A stretch of DNA of 64,000 nt from Silene latifolia. Lineage: Eukaryota > Streptophyta > Magnoliopsida > Caryophyllales > Caryophyllaceae. The DNA is taken from NCBI RefSeq assembly GCF_048544455.1, contig NC_133537.1, positions 308,859,738 through 308,923,737 on the forward strand. Direction: 5' to 3'. This document shows positions 53,566 through 64,000 of the stretch, in pieces. The position numbers were made by a program, and so were the translations under genes. How positions within the stretch are numbered: the stretch's first letter is position 1; every line of letters begins with the position of its first letter. The notes beneath the pieces were generated by a model, which saw nothing but the letters and a program-made list of their open reading frames with translations, searched no databases and had not been told where the DNA came from.

Positions 53566-56500
53566 CTGCTGGGTTTGCTGGTAATTTCCATATCCAGTAT
53601 AATTTCCATAGTACATATTAGGGTCTTGGGGGGCTGGAGCATATCCATAAACATCATACCCCTGACCAAATCCATAATATGCACCACCATTCCACTGGGC
53701 CTGGCCTGATTGTGTCTGAAAGAAAAGGGAAAAAAATTCATAACTAATAAATACAAGCAGAAGTACAAAAACGTAAATTACACTGAAGATCACCAGTCAA
53801 ACCTGTTTAGCTGAAGGAGTGCGTCCCCATGAGAGCCGAACATTTTGCGATCCTATCTGCGCTCCATTTAATGCAGCTAGTGCTTGCTCAGCAGAAGCTC
53901 TAGATGAAATAAAGTAAAATACAATAAGTTTCAAGAACTAGGAGCGTAACTTGTGGACCACCAACTAGCAATGAGACTTCCATGAGATATTGTACGCATA
54001 GTTGCATACAACCAATCCATTACTATATAATCATATAAGGAATATGGCATCACATAACTTGGTGGGTTGGTTGTATGATACAACCATCTCATGTAATAAA
54101 TTATTTGTGTAAAACTATTATAGCAGCCAAATTAGCAGTAGTTCTGACCTGTTAGCAAACTGCACAAAACCACAGCCTTTGCCAATTGGTATTTTCACAT
54201 GAACCAGCTCACCATAAGGACTAAAAGCCTGTCTCAATTGATCATCTAGAACACTGGGGTCCAAACCACCAACAAAAATCTGCACCCGACAGGTCCAAGT
54301 TTTAGGGATCAAAAGAAGAAAACTGTCGGCGCAAAGAAACCAAAAGTAATGTACTTACTGTTGTGTTAGAAGGGTCAACTTCCCCAGGATTTCCCGATGT
54401 ACTCTGGTACGCTGCAACTACAACAAAAGGAAAGGAAAGTTTAATAACAGAACACAATCAAGACCATACCAAGTCAAGATAGACTAAAACAGCTTTCACA
54501 ACATTGAAAGAGAAGATTGAATTTTCCCAAATGCACTAACATTATGTACAAGAAGTTACAAGATACAAATATGTAACTATATAGCACAGTATCCAACCAG
54601 CATGAACAGAGTCAAGATGTTTCCCTAAACATTATAACCTGACAGAAACAAAGGAAGTAAAGATCACGATGATGCTGCAAGCAAGTGTTATGAAAGGAAA
54701 CAGTAAAGAAGTGCTCTGCAATGAGTACCACAAAACTCCAGATTATCAACTATTTATCTTTTTTTCAAGTGACAGAAAAAAACAGACCAGCGGAAGTTGC
54801 CTGCTCTATTTATTTAATGAAAAGGTAATCGGTCAATAAATTTCATACAATTTTCATCATGGATCATCCTGAAACTTCATGTTGTGTTTTTTATAGAGGA
54901 ATATCCCACCCCTTTTATAAGGGGGCTTTTTAACACTCAAGTTACAGAGTTGTTTGCAGGTGGGAAAAAAGACCATATATTAAAAAGGCACGTAAAGCCA
55001 TAAGGTTCAAAGAACATGAGATTCCAGAGTAGTTACAACAAACAAGTGACACTGGAGCATCACAGTGTACCACTGATCGGCTGGCTTAAACGAGGATGGC
55101 AACCATGATACCTCTAGGTGAATAAAAAAATATACCATGAGGCAACTAGCAACATAATATCCTATCGAAAGCTAATAAGGAAAACACAGGCAAAATGCAG
55201 ACATAAAAAGCTCTCACGAAGCATAAAATTCAGAGCAATAAATGAAACACCGGCAATCCAGAACTCAGTAAGCAGTCCAAATTCACAAGCTACAGCATCG
55301 ATTTAAACAGGGAGAGGACCTGTTAGGGTACAAAAACATCCAAATAATCCTACCAAAAAAACACTTGTTCAATTGTTAGGAGTATTAAGATTAAGTAGTG
55401 AGGTGGTGGTGATTGCAGGAAGTTAGGTGGTGGTTGCAGGAGAATACGTGGTTGGCAGTGAACAACTGTGGGGAGTATTAAGATTAAGCACAATGGATTT
55501 GCTTTAGTTAATGGTCCATTTACAAGCGGGCTTGAATTTTTTAATATTATTTATAAAAAGAATTGTACCAAAACCAGATTGTTCACGAAGAAATGGAGGG
55601 AGTACATCCCAAATCGCATCCTCACAAGTGACGACAAAGCAACTCTCAAAATTGAGGAACCACCAAGCATGCTAATACGTAAACACAGCAATTAAGTAAT
55701 AATGCGCAACCAACATGAGAAACTGATTAGAAGTTGCAACTGTCTACAAATGCTCCCATCTAAAGTAATTGTAAAATAAGGTACAAAAAAAAAATCAAGA
55801 ATTAGCATTAAGACTTATGGCCTGGGGTGCTGGACTGGAGAAGTAAAGCTAAAAGATACAGGTACTAATGTACTATTATTATACTTCGAAGCATGGAACA
55901 AAAAGCAGTATCAGTCGCAGATGCTGCCGGTCACCAGCTGTTGTCATCTCGAAATGCCCCGAACGTGAGGAAGTTTTCATGTACAGATTTTACTCTTTCA
56001 TGGACTCTTTTCCATAATTTTTCCATATCATGCCCTTCCCCTAAAAACCAAGAACGCAGTATCTCTTCTTCCCTTTCTCTTCAAAATTAATCAAATTTTT
56101 ACCAAATTACTCGATGGATCTTAATTCTCATATTAATCAAGTGATAAATCATCAGTAATTACGCATCAATTTGTTGTATCAAATAAATTAAATGCAAATT
56201 AAATTAGGGGCGATTTAAATAATTAGGGTTTGTGTTTCTAAAATTATTGGTTTCTCAATGAGAAAAACAATTTTGAGTAAGGGATAGCCAACCAATTTAT
56301 GCGTTGAAATGTTGAATATGTACTACTGCGTACCAAATCTGATTTCAGTGGCATATGTCATGTTGATTCTAGCCAATTGCTATTAATTTTAGAAACACGA
56401 CCCCTAATTATTTCAAAGGCAGTGGCATATTGAGTTTGTTGACTAGATGGCGAACTGTTATTAATTTGATATCACTATCGTATGCAGGGGATGGAGGTTG

Positions 56501-59500
56501 GCTGTGGTGAGTGGGGTTGCGTAGAGGAGGGTATCGGTGAGAGAGGTGAAAGAGGGTGGCTGTGGTGAGTGGGGTTGCGTAGAGGAGGGTATCGGTGAGA
56601 GAGGAGAAAGAGGGTGGCGTACGGTAGGAGTGGTGGTTGAGTCGTGGCGGTAGCTGGCAACGGTGGTGGTCGAGAGGTAGTAAATTGAAAATGAGAATTG
56701 AAAAGGATACAAAATTGAAAAAAAGGGTGTTCAAATAAGAAGGGCAAAATGGGAAATCATGTACATGAAAGAGCAACACCCTTTTCAAAATTGTTATAGT
56801 GTTACCAAATGTGTTAGTTCGTCACTTCTTGTTGGTATAAAGAACTTGATAGTTTCCATGTAGTTTATGTTATTTCTGTTATATCCTCATTTTTCCACAA
56901 ATACCTCCATTTTCATATACAACTATTTGACATTACCCTTTCAGAAAAGTAGCAGGTAGTTCGGATTAAATCCTGGAAATATTGAAAACTTATAGGACAT
57001 GCTTTGATCGATTTACTCTTTCAGCCAAAGTCTGAGTAATCTATGGGCGTTATAGAATCATAAATAACTTACAACCTAAAATCCATCCAGTGACGAACAT
57101 TATTTAACGCAGCTGCTGAGGTTTTGCACCACGCTTTCAAGAAAGACACAAGCCCAAGTGCCCATCGAGATATTGAGAGATATTAAAATCATCCTTCAAA
57201 ATAAATAACTTATATGTAACTACAAATAAAAAACTAAAGCTGAAAGTCGTATGATGAACCTTAAAATTATGCCCGGGTGGTTCTAAAAGTTACAGAGCTA
57301 AATTGAATATAAAGTAACAAATTTATGCTCACTAACTGACTTTATATAAATGGTATGAGAAAGGTAGTGGAAATATTAATTAGCGAATGTAGCATCATAA
57401 ATGCCACAGCTGAGAAAAAAAAATATTGAACTTACGATATTATTAAATGACTGACCTAAAATGAGGCCACGCACTAAAGTGGAATCATTTCGGCTGAAAT
57501 CACATCCAGACCCCCAATAAGAGAGCCTCTTGGTGTCCTGCTTCCAGACAATATGAGGTTTCGTAAGTGTTCTACACAATTTTTTGTTAAAACTATCTGT
57601 CCCATCTCATAAATGGAAACCGGAAGGCAAGGACTTTATAAATTAAGGAAGTGAAGGACTCATAAAGATCAGAAAGGGATAACTTCACAAGGGATCCAGC
57701 TATCATCACGTGTCAACTCAAATTTATGGCAGGCTTGAGCAAATAGAGAAAGCACAGAAATACAAACTTCAATAATCCAGCATTCACACACAATAAAAAA
57801 ATCAGTGCACACGTACCTTTTTGCTGAACAGCAGCAGGTTTTTTGCTAGCAGCTGGACCAAGTCTCATGGGCCTAGTTGACAAAATGGCTCCATTCATTT
57901 CAGTCATGGCACGTGTTTGCTCATTCTCATCTCCAAATCGCACAAACCCATAACCTTTGGACCGTCCTGTTGTTTGATCGGTAATGACCTTAGCACCCTT
58001 AACAGAAGAATAATGCGCTCGGAATGCTTCTTGAAGAACGAGATCAGTAACATCTGACGCAAGATCTCCAACAAAAAGTGTGTGATCAGGGGAGTCATCT
58101 TGGCGCTTTTGACCAACGCCCAAACTTGCCCAATTCAGTCTGAAAGCCTGCTCTGTTTGTGGCATCAGTGCACCATTGAAAGTAGCTAGGGCCCTCTCTG
58201 CTGCAGCACGGTTAGCAAATTCTATAAAACCATAACGTTCTGATTGATTAGTTTGTTTATTGCGGATAACCTTCACAGATTGAACCTGCATAACATATAC
58301 AGAAGACATGTCACCTAACATTTAAAAACCCATAACATTTTGAAAGATTAGTTCAGCAAGTTTTTTTTTCCAGAACAGTGTTAAGATTGTTAACACAAAC
58401 TCTGACTAAGAAAAGAATAAATTAAAAATAAATAAAATAAAAAATTCCGCAAATAGCAGTTACAATATAGGAACAGTCAATAATCCCTCAAACACAACAC
58501 CAATTTCACAACTTTACCAACCAATATTCATCACTCAAGATGAAACTAGATGAAAACCAATTTAGTCCTACAATAGTCACAGAAATTTTGTCCTCGAAAG
58601 TTCACAGCAATGCAGAAGATCAAAAAAGATCGACACAAAACATACCAAAGTCTCTTTCAAAACAGTCAATAGCAACGTCTGTTTCACAGTTAGCTATCTT
58701 TGATGAAATCTGTTTTATACTGGACTAGCTTTACCACTGATAGTATCAACTACAGATTACTAAACAAGCAGTTTCCCAACGTTCCCAAATTCACCAACTT
58801 GATTCAAGCAACATTACAAATTTCCCCATTTCCAATGGAAATCACAGACTCACTATTCTTATGATGGATTCAGCCAAATGATTCAGTGGAATGTTTGGGA
58901 TTCTTAGTTCTAACATTGCAGAAAACGAAATTAGTTCAACAAGTTCAAAACTGAGTCGCCGCATTGTGCTCACCAAACATGCATAGGCAGAAGGCTGAGG
59001 CTGTTTCAGTCTATGGTTAAGTTGTCGTTTCATAGCTTACTATTTAAAATAAAACCAAGCAGGATACAATATTACACACAAAACATTATTTCCAACAGAA
59101 ACAAATTGTCAAACTATAGAGCCAATCATTATTCATTCCGCCTGCTTCAGGCAACTCCTGTTCAACACATTAAAATTACTTACTCGAATTTCGACTTTGG
59201 CCAACGATAAACGAAATCACATACACAACAATCATAACTTACAATCAAATTGTCCACACACACACACACACAAAAACAGGAATTAATCGACCAAATTTCG
59301 ACAAGGCAATCTATCTAATCGATGATAAAAGAATGTTGGAATTGGCTTGGAGGGAGGGAGGGAGTAATAAACAATCGACGAGGGCGAAGGAAGTACCTCT
59401 CCGGAAGCGATAAAACAGTTGTAGAGATAATTCTCGTCCATCCAATACTGCAAATCACCGATCCAAATAGACCTGATCTCATCTTGATTCGCGGCGGCCG

Positions 59501-59735
59501 AGTGAGCGGGAGACGCAGCGGAGGGAGGCGGAGGCATGGAGTATTGCGTCATCGGCTGACCCCACATCTGTCCGGCTGCGGCTGCGGGAGGAGCGTTGTA
59601 CGGCGGCGGCATCATCCAGGGTTGCTGCTGAGGTGGAGGTTGCCCGTAAGGGTGACCTGGCACGCCGCCTTGTTGGATGAGGTCCACGGTTGGGGCCATT
59701 GGTGATGGGACCATACCGGTGGGTTGCTGCATCAT
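53566..59735 (-). CDS. RBP45: RBP45-type nuclear RNA-binding protein with three RRMs (at least six exons)
   Basis: Exons: 59735-59397, 58285-57817, 54411-54359, 54279-54149, 53899-53803, 53715-53566. All junctions are GT/AG and frames join exactly, giving 413 codons before a last exon. The N-terminus is Pro/Gln/Ala-rich. RRM1 (IWIGDLQYWMDENYL; YGFIEF) is split by intron 1. RRM2 has LFVGDL and KGYGFVRF (exon 2). RRM3 has IFVGGL and GCGFVQF (exon 4). The end is Gly/Tyr/Gln-rich (YYGFGQGYDVYGYA, GYGNYQQTQQ). Family members are nuclear proteins that bind U-rich and poly(A) RNA. The last exon is unresolved: read-through gives VNTLSLC..., and acceptors exist at about 53527 and 53340. Intron 2 is 3.4 kb. 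Confidence 0.93.
56218..56418. mobile_element. MITE-like inverted-repeat element in RBP45 intron 2
   Basis: AATAATTAGGGTTTGTGTTT plus CTAAAATTA on the left is matched, inverted, by TAATTTTAG plus AAACACGACCCCTAATTATT on the right. Arms are about 30 bases and the total about 200. Target duplication not clear. Confidence 0.55.
56492..56610. repeat. 57-bp tandem duplication in RBP45 intron 2
   Basis: GTGGCTGTGGTGAGTGGGGT and the following GCGTAGAGGAGGGTATCGG occur twice in direct succession with one difference (GAGGTGAAAG / GAGGAGAAAG). Confidence 0.85.
59258..59274. repeat. (CA)n microsatellite in RBP45 intron 1
   Basis: Eight CA units next to an A-rich stretch. Confidence 0.85.
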
Positions 59736-59937
59736 TTTTTATTTGGGGATGAGATTAGGGATTTCTGGTTCTCTCTCAAGGAATAGAGTAGAGAGAGAAA
59801 GAGTGCGATGGAATGAGTGAAAGAGAGATTGGTTGAGGTGACGCCGTTTGATTTTATCTTCTTGCTGCTACTGACCGTTTGGTTTTCAGGTTTCACCAAT
59901 CACAAATACTCGTAGTCATCCCCCATTCACTTGTCTA
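59736..59937 (-). promoter_or_regulatory. 5' UTR and proximal promoter of the RBP45-like gene
   Basis: Only 202 bases separate the start codon from the duplication flanking the Mutator-like element. The minus strand is CT-rich (CTCTCTCTACTCTATTCC near 59780-59800), typical of plant housekeeping leaders, and has no obvious TATA box. Confidence 0.55.
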
Positions 59938-59946
59938 TTTTATTTT

Positions 59947-61321
59947 GGGATTTTCCCATCTATACCCCCGTGGTTTTCACTTTTCCCAATTGTCTGCTCG
60001 CGATCGTAGATTCTTAATTATGCCCTAAGCTTACCTAATGATTCCCAACCGTGGCTAATCTTCAATTTTCCGTCAAATGTTGTCGTTAATTGCCAACATG
60101 GCACGCTTAATGCGCCAACAAGGCATGACCTGGCTGCCAACATGGCATTCCTAAAACCCCTTCTACCATTCACTAGTCATACCTTTAGTTTCATTATATT
60201 GACGGTTTTTCTTATTTATCCTCTCACTCACGCTTTATCGACTTTTAATTATTTGTAATGTCTCGCCTTATTCACACTCACCAACCTCTTCACTCTATCC
60301 TATTCCTCAACCCAAACCGCCTCCTACCTTGCTCTCTTTGCCCCCGCCTCTGTCGCCTCCGTGGGTCCGTAGGTGGTCGTAGGTGAGGTCCACGGTGGCT
60401 GGAGGTGGCTGTTGTGGGTGGTTGAAAGATGGGTGCATGAGATGGTTGTTGTTTGTATTGTTTACGGACGGGGGTGGAAGAAGGGTTCGTGGTGGCTGTT
60501 GCGGTGGTCCATGGTGGTCGTGGATGGTTGGGACTTGGGATGTGATGTTGGAAGTGGAGGGTGGTGAGTGGTGGTGAGTGGTGGCTGCCACGGTGGCCGG
60601 AGGTGGTAGTAAAAGCTCAAAGAAAGACCGTCTCGAAATTAGCATTTTGCTCCTTTACTTAGTTTATTTTTCCATGATTTGGTCTATTTCCACCTCCGCC
60701 ATTTCTTCTCATAATCCCGTCTTGCTCTTCCGCCTCACTTTCCCGTCCTGCCTGCACATTAAATTAATATAGTAATAATAATACTAATATTATACATAAA
60801 TACAATTAATTATTAATTATAAACTAATACGACTAATTATTTTAAACCCTAACCCCCAAATCCATGTTATTTATTGTGTGAAGCTATTGGGGTGCTGGAT
60901 GCTGCGATTAAGGATTTGGGCTCAATAACGATGTGAAGTCGGGTTTCTGAGTTTGAATAAGACTGAGTTAGAGGGTGGTTTGAAGAGGATTTGGGCGAAA
61001 TTTTTTCGGATTTAATTCGATCGATTTTGATTCGGAATCTGAAAATAATAAGGGTAGTTTGGTCATTGCAAATAATTAAAAGTCGATAAAACGTAAGTGA
61101 GACGATAAATTAGAAAAACCGTCGATATAATGCCATGTAAGCAGCCATGTTGGCAAAAGGCGTGCCATGGTAGCACTTAACGGCCAAAACAAACGGAGTA
61201 GCCAAGTTTAGTCACGGATGGGAGTCATTAATTAAGTTTAAGGGCACAATTAGTAATCTCTGATACGCGAGGGTACAGTTGGGAAAAGTGAAAACCACGG
61301 GGGTACAGATGGGAAAAACCC
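59947..61321. mobile_element. Mutator-like element (Pack-MULE candidate), 9-bp TSD TTTTATTTT
   Basis: Inverted ends GGGATTTTCCCATCTATACC and (rc) GGGTTTTTCCCATCTGTACC extend as diverged inverted repeats for about 250-320 bases: CCCCGTGGTTTTCACTTTTC, CCAACATGG, ATATTGACGGTTTTTCT / ATATCGACGGTTTTTCT, TTTTAATTATTTG. Perfect 9-base duplications TTTTATTTT lie at 59938-59946 and 61322-61330. Long inverted repeats and a 9-bp duplication are diagnostic for MULEs. The interior (about 60270-61060) has no transposase, and 60290-60610 is GC-rich against AT-rich surroundings, as when a host fragment has been captured. Confidence 0.88.
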
Positions 61322-61340
61322 TTTTATTTTTTAAACAAAA

Positions 61341-62228
61341 TTAGTTTTAAACCCGTGCAAAATTGCACGGGTATGTATTTTGGCCGGTATTAATGATTTT
61401 TGATGATTTTTTTTTTTGCATTTCTATTGTAATTATCTAGTTGGTCTAAAACAGCGATCTACATATTTAATGTTTACACTTGTTTCAAATACGTGTTCAA
61501 ATGCAATGGTTTAAGAGGAAATAACGTAATATACTATTGTAAATAAAATTTGCATACATAAAAACTTTACACCCCGAATAAAGAAATATAGTCTAATAAT
61601 CTACTTTAACACAGCTTAGTGTAACATCAGAATGTCAAAGCTTATAGTATGATTTATTGGTGAAATTAGTGTGTGCTAGTAAGCCCATATACAATGAAGT
61701 ACATGGATCGATTAATATTACTTCGGATTTTGTTTTGATAATTAAATATTTCTAATTTTTAACTAACAAATTCAAAGATGCCGTATTTATCATAAAATTT
61801 CGAATTGTTAAAATAAAATTAATAATCCGTATACAAATAAAATCAAAGTGTAAAGCTTGGGCTATTATCGCTTTGGACTCGTTGTCAGTAAATTTATTGC
61901 ATATGTATAAATATAGTTTTATCAAATTATTTGGAATGTATAAAATTATTTCATAGTATTATTTTCATTTATTCCGATTTGTAATTCATAACGCTTATAT
62001 GTCATTAATTTCATTTATTCGGAATGTATAAAATTATTTCATAGTATTATTTCATAGTATTTGTTCTACGACGGAATTTGTAGGATATTTGTATTGGCGG
62101 AATTCTGAAGAAATATACTCCTTTGCACATAACGGGTCCCACTATAACATGAATTTAAAAAAAAAGCTGAATTAATGAGGTGGCATGTCCTGGATTGAGT
62201 ATTGTCTTCTGAATTAATAAAGATAAGA
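61341..62228 (-). mobile_element. Non-autonomous Helitron-like element
   Basis: On the minus strand the 3' end is the hairpin CCCGTGCAATTTTGCACGGG, then TTTAAAA, then CTAA followed by T. The 5' end is TCTTATCTTTATTAATTC preceded by A. Insertion between A and T, a 5' TC and a hairpin before CTRR are the Helitron hallmarks. There is no Rep/helicase. The 888-bp body is AT-rich. The 5' end is the less certain one. Confidence 0.6.
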
Positions 62229-62281
62229 TAATTCAATATTTATATATTTTCTTTAACCTACCTAGTTCTTATTTTTTTTTA

Positions 62282-62533
62282 CTCCCTCATATTCCGGATA
62301 ACTATTACATTGTCCATTTTCGTCTATTTATATAACTGTCTCATTGTCCTTTTTGGTAATGGTTTTTCTTACCTAATGACTATACTATCCTTATTACCTT
62401 TCATTATTTACAACTCAACTCACCCTTAACTCATCCTATTAGTACTTTTCATTGTCCATTTCCGTCTTTTCGCTCACTTTCTTAATTCTTGTGTCATTTT
62501 AACAATAAGACAATTATCCAGAATAGAAAGGAG
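62282..62533. mobile_element. Stowaway MITE, TA target duplication
   Basis: CTCCCTCATATTCCGGATAA at the left is matched, inverted, by CTCCTTTCTATTCTGGATAA at the right, with TA on both sides (62280-62281 and 62534-62535). At 252 bp it is of Stowaway size and has the CTCCCTCC-type terminus. Confidence 0.88.
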
Positions 62534-62535
62534 TA

Positions 62536-63126
62536 GTTTATTATTAAGCCCTTTTTTAAACCTTCTCGCACCAAGTTTATCGGTAGGCTGGAGGAGTGTA
62601 GGTCTTGAATAAGACAAACTAAAGTAAAATTAGAAAAAAGGAAATACAAAGATTATACCCACCCAAGCTCCTCAAGTCATTCCAAGCGGTTCATACAGCC
62701 ATACAGGAACTCTTGGAACACATTGGAGACCTACTCTCATCAGCCATGTGGCAGCTAGTTATTGGGTGAAGGGGGCACGTGAAAGGAAATGTACGGGAAT
62801 CACGTTGTAATTTATTTATTTTTCTGTTTTTTGTGGAAGGTTTGTAAGAATATGTTAATATTTTAACCTAAAAACTGGGTCTAGGTAGGGTTATAAGAAC
62901 AACTAATAAACATGGTCTTATAACTCGACTTCTATTTCTTCAAAGCTGTAAAGAAGACCCAATAATGATCATGTCGAACACATATATGTGGGTCAAGTTA
63001 TTTAACGACTTTGTTGATTGTCTAAAATGGGTTTAAACGAGTTTGATTATATACAATACGAGCAATACAAACAAGTAGCAAGGCCCTTTTCTAAAGAACA
63101 TTTAATTCAGATATATTTTATGTAAT
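62536..63126. other. AT-rich spacer, nothing recognised
   Basis: No gene, hairpin or repeat that I can support. Confidence 0.5.
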
Positions 63127-64000
63127 TATGCCCGGGAGATCGACTATGGATGCGATTTTTATCATGAGACAGTTGATGGAATACCATCGGGACAAGAAGA
63201 AGGATTTGCATATGGTTTTTATTGACTTGGAAAAGGCATATGATAGGGTACCAAGAGAAGTACTTTGGTGGGCTTTAGCGAGAAAGGGTGTGTCGCGAAA
63301 ATATATTGACCTCATAAAGGACATGTATGAGGGGGTTAGTGCAAGTGTTCGCACTAATGTTGGGAGAACGGAAGAATTTCCTATTACCATCGGGGTGCAT
63401 CAAGGTTCCGCACTTAGTCCTTTTCTCTTTGCTATAGTTATGGATGAGTTGACAAGGGATATTCAGGACGACATCCCTTGGTGTATGATATTTCTTTGAT
63501 GATATTGTGTTGATTGATGAGACAAAAGAGGGGTGGAGAGAAAGTTGGAATTGTGGAGGCAGACTTTAGAGACTCGTGGGTTCAGCCGAGCGGGAGTAAG
63601 ACCGAGTATTTGAGGTGTCGATTCACTAAGGTGGCGGGGTTGAGATCGACAGAGGCGGGGAGCATTATTTTCGATGGGAATGTTGTTGAGGGTTCGGATT
63701 TCTTCAGATATCTAGGATCTATTATTCAAAAAGATGGGGAGTTAGACGGAGATGTGGTTCACAGAATTAAAGCGGGATGGTTGAAATGGAAGAGTGCTTC
63801 AGGGTTTCTATGCGATAAGGATATGCCCCAAAGATTAAAGGGAAAATTTTATCGCACGACAATTAGGCCTGCCCTACTGTACGGCTCCGAGTGTTGGGCC
63901 GTGAAACATTGTCACATTCAAAAGATGAGTGTGGCGGAGATGCGCATGTTGAGGTGGATGTGCGGACATACAAGGAAAGATCGGTTAAGGAATGAGGTGA
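63127..64000 (+). pseudogene. RTE-type plant LINE reverse transcriptase, 5'-truncated, runs off the window
   Basis: The frame opens with MPGRSTMDAIFIMRQLME, then DLHMVFIDLEKAYDRVPREV (about 63205), SVRTNVGRTEEFPI and VHQGSALSPFLFAIVMDEL (about 63390-63450). The catalytic FADD block is broken by a frame change at about 63495 (CMIF, then DDIVLIDET in another frame). More of the protein follows in shifted frames: FFRYLGSIIQKDGELDGDV (about 63700), RPALLYGSECWAVK (about 63870) and MRMLRWMCGHTRKDRLRNEV at the window end. These blocks are those of the RTE-like LINEs common in eudicots. The abrupt start fits 5' truncation. Confidence 0.88.

Larger units (their letters stand above)
54412..57816 (-). 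other. Intron 2 of the RBP45-like gene with inserted repeats
   Basis: A 3.4-kb intron. It holds a hairpin-type element at about 56218-56418 and a 57-bp tandem duplication at 56492-56610. Otherwise it is AT-rich, with no host coding exons found in it. Confidence 0.75.

Noticed and set aside
55585-55605. GGAGGGAGTA as the right end of a Stowaway MITE in intron 2
   Set aside because: No matching CTCCCTCC left terminus was found within 600 bases, so only a fragment or chance.
56408-56788. Open frames in RBP45 intron 2
   Set aside because: They are produced by the 57-bp tandem duplication in a GC-skewed patch; low complexity in several frames at once.
60307-60645. Pro/His-rich minus-strand frame and three overlapping plus-strand frames in the MULE interior
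   Set aside because: They arise from GGTGG-type low-complexity sequence on both strands. There is no start context or homology that I can recognise. Kept only as possible captured DNA.

Overview
This is nuclear DNA of a flowering plant, very probably a eudicot. It is AT-rich, holds two intron- or motif-confirmed plant genes (a PLS-class PPR gene and an RBP45-type RNA-binding protein gene), and is otherwise filled with plant retrotransposon lineages (Tekay, Tat and Athila of Ty3/Gypsy, a Ty1/Copia derivative, L1-like and RTE-like LINEs) and DNA transposons. The species cannot be fixed from the sequence. No tRNA, rRNA or CRISPR was seen, and no bacterial-style operon.

Layout. 1-15463: a Tekay-type Gypsy element (gag, protease, RT, RNase H, integrase, chromodomain-like end, 3' LTR) cut in the RT domain by a complete reverse-oriented Copia derivative (1966-10773) that has LTRs, primer site, polypurine tract and only a gag gene. 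16284-19261: degenerate tandem repeats and a foldback element with long inverted arms lying between two (TA)n tracts, carrying a minisatellite and, in one arm, a palindromic MITE. About 20150-40390: a decayed Tat-lineage element (protease, RT, two RNase H domains, integrase, two antisense genes, 3' LTR). It is interrupted by a CACTA-like sequence, which itself contains a rearranged Tekay element (22145-25255), and by a 985-bp inverted-repeat element (30807-31791). 40713-48104: an Athila element on the minus strand lacking RT/integrase, with a Copia solo LTR inside its gag. 48105-49990: a truncated L1-like LINE.

Gene island, 50.4-59.9 kb: an intronless PPR gene on the plus strand and a six-or-more-exon RBP45-like gene on the minus strand. 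A 1.4-kb Mutator-like element with a perfect 9-bp target duplication begins 212 bp upstream of the RBP45 start codon. It is followed by a Helitron-like element, a Stowaway MITE and an RTE-type LINE that runs off the window.

How it fits together: nearly every element can be placed in a nesting order from target-site duplications (TGAGG, GCTAC, AAATAATA, AATTT, TTTTATTTT). All autonomous-type coding regions seen are broken by stops, frameshifts or deletions. The most unusual points are a rearranged Tekay with an LTR followed by its own primer-binding site, a Tat LTR that is likewise followed by a primer-site motif, an LTR-identical core promoter in front of the Tat antisense gene, and the gag-only Copia element.
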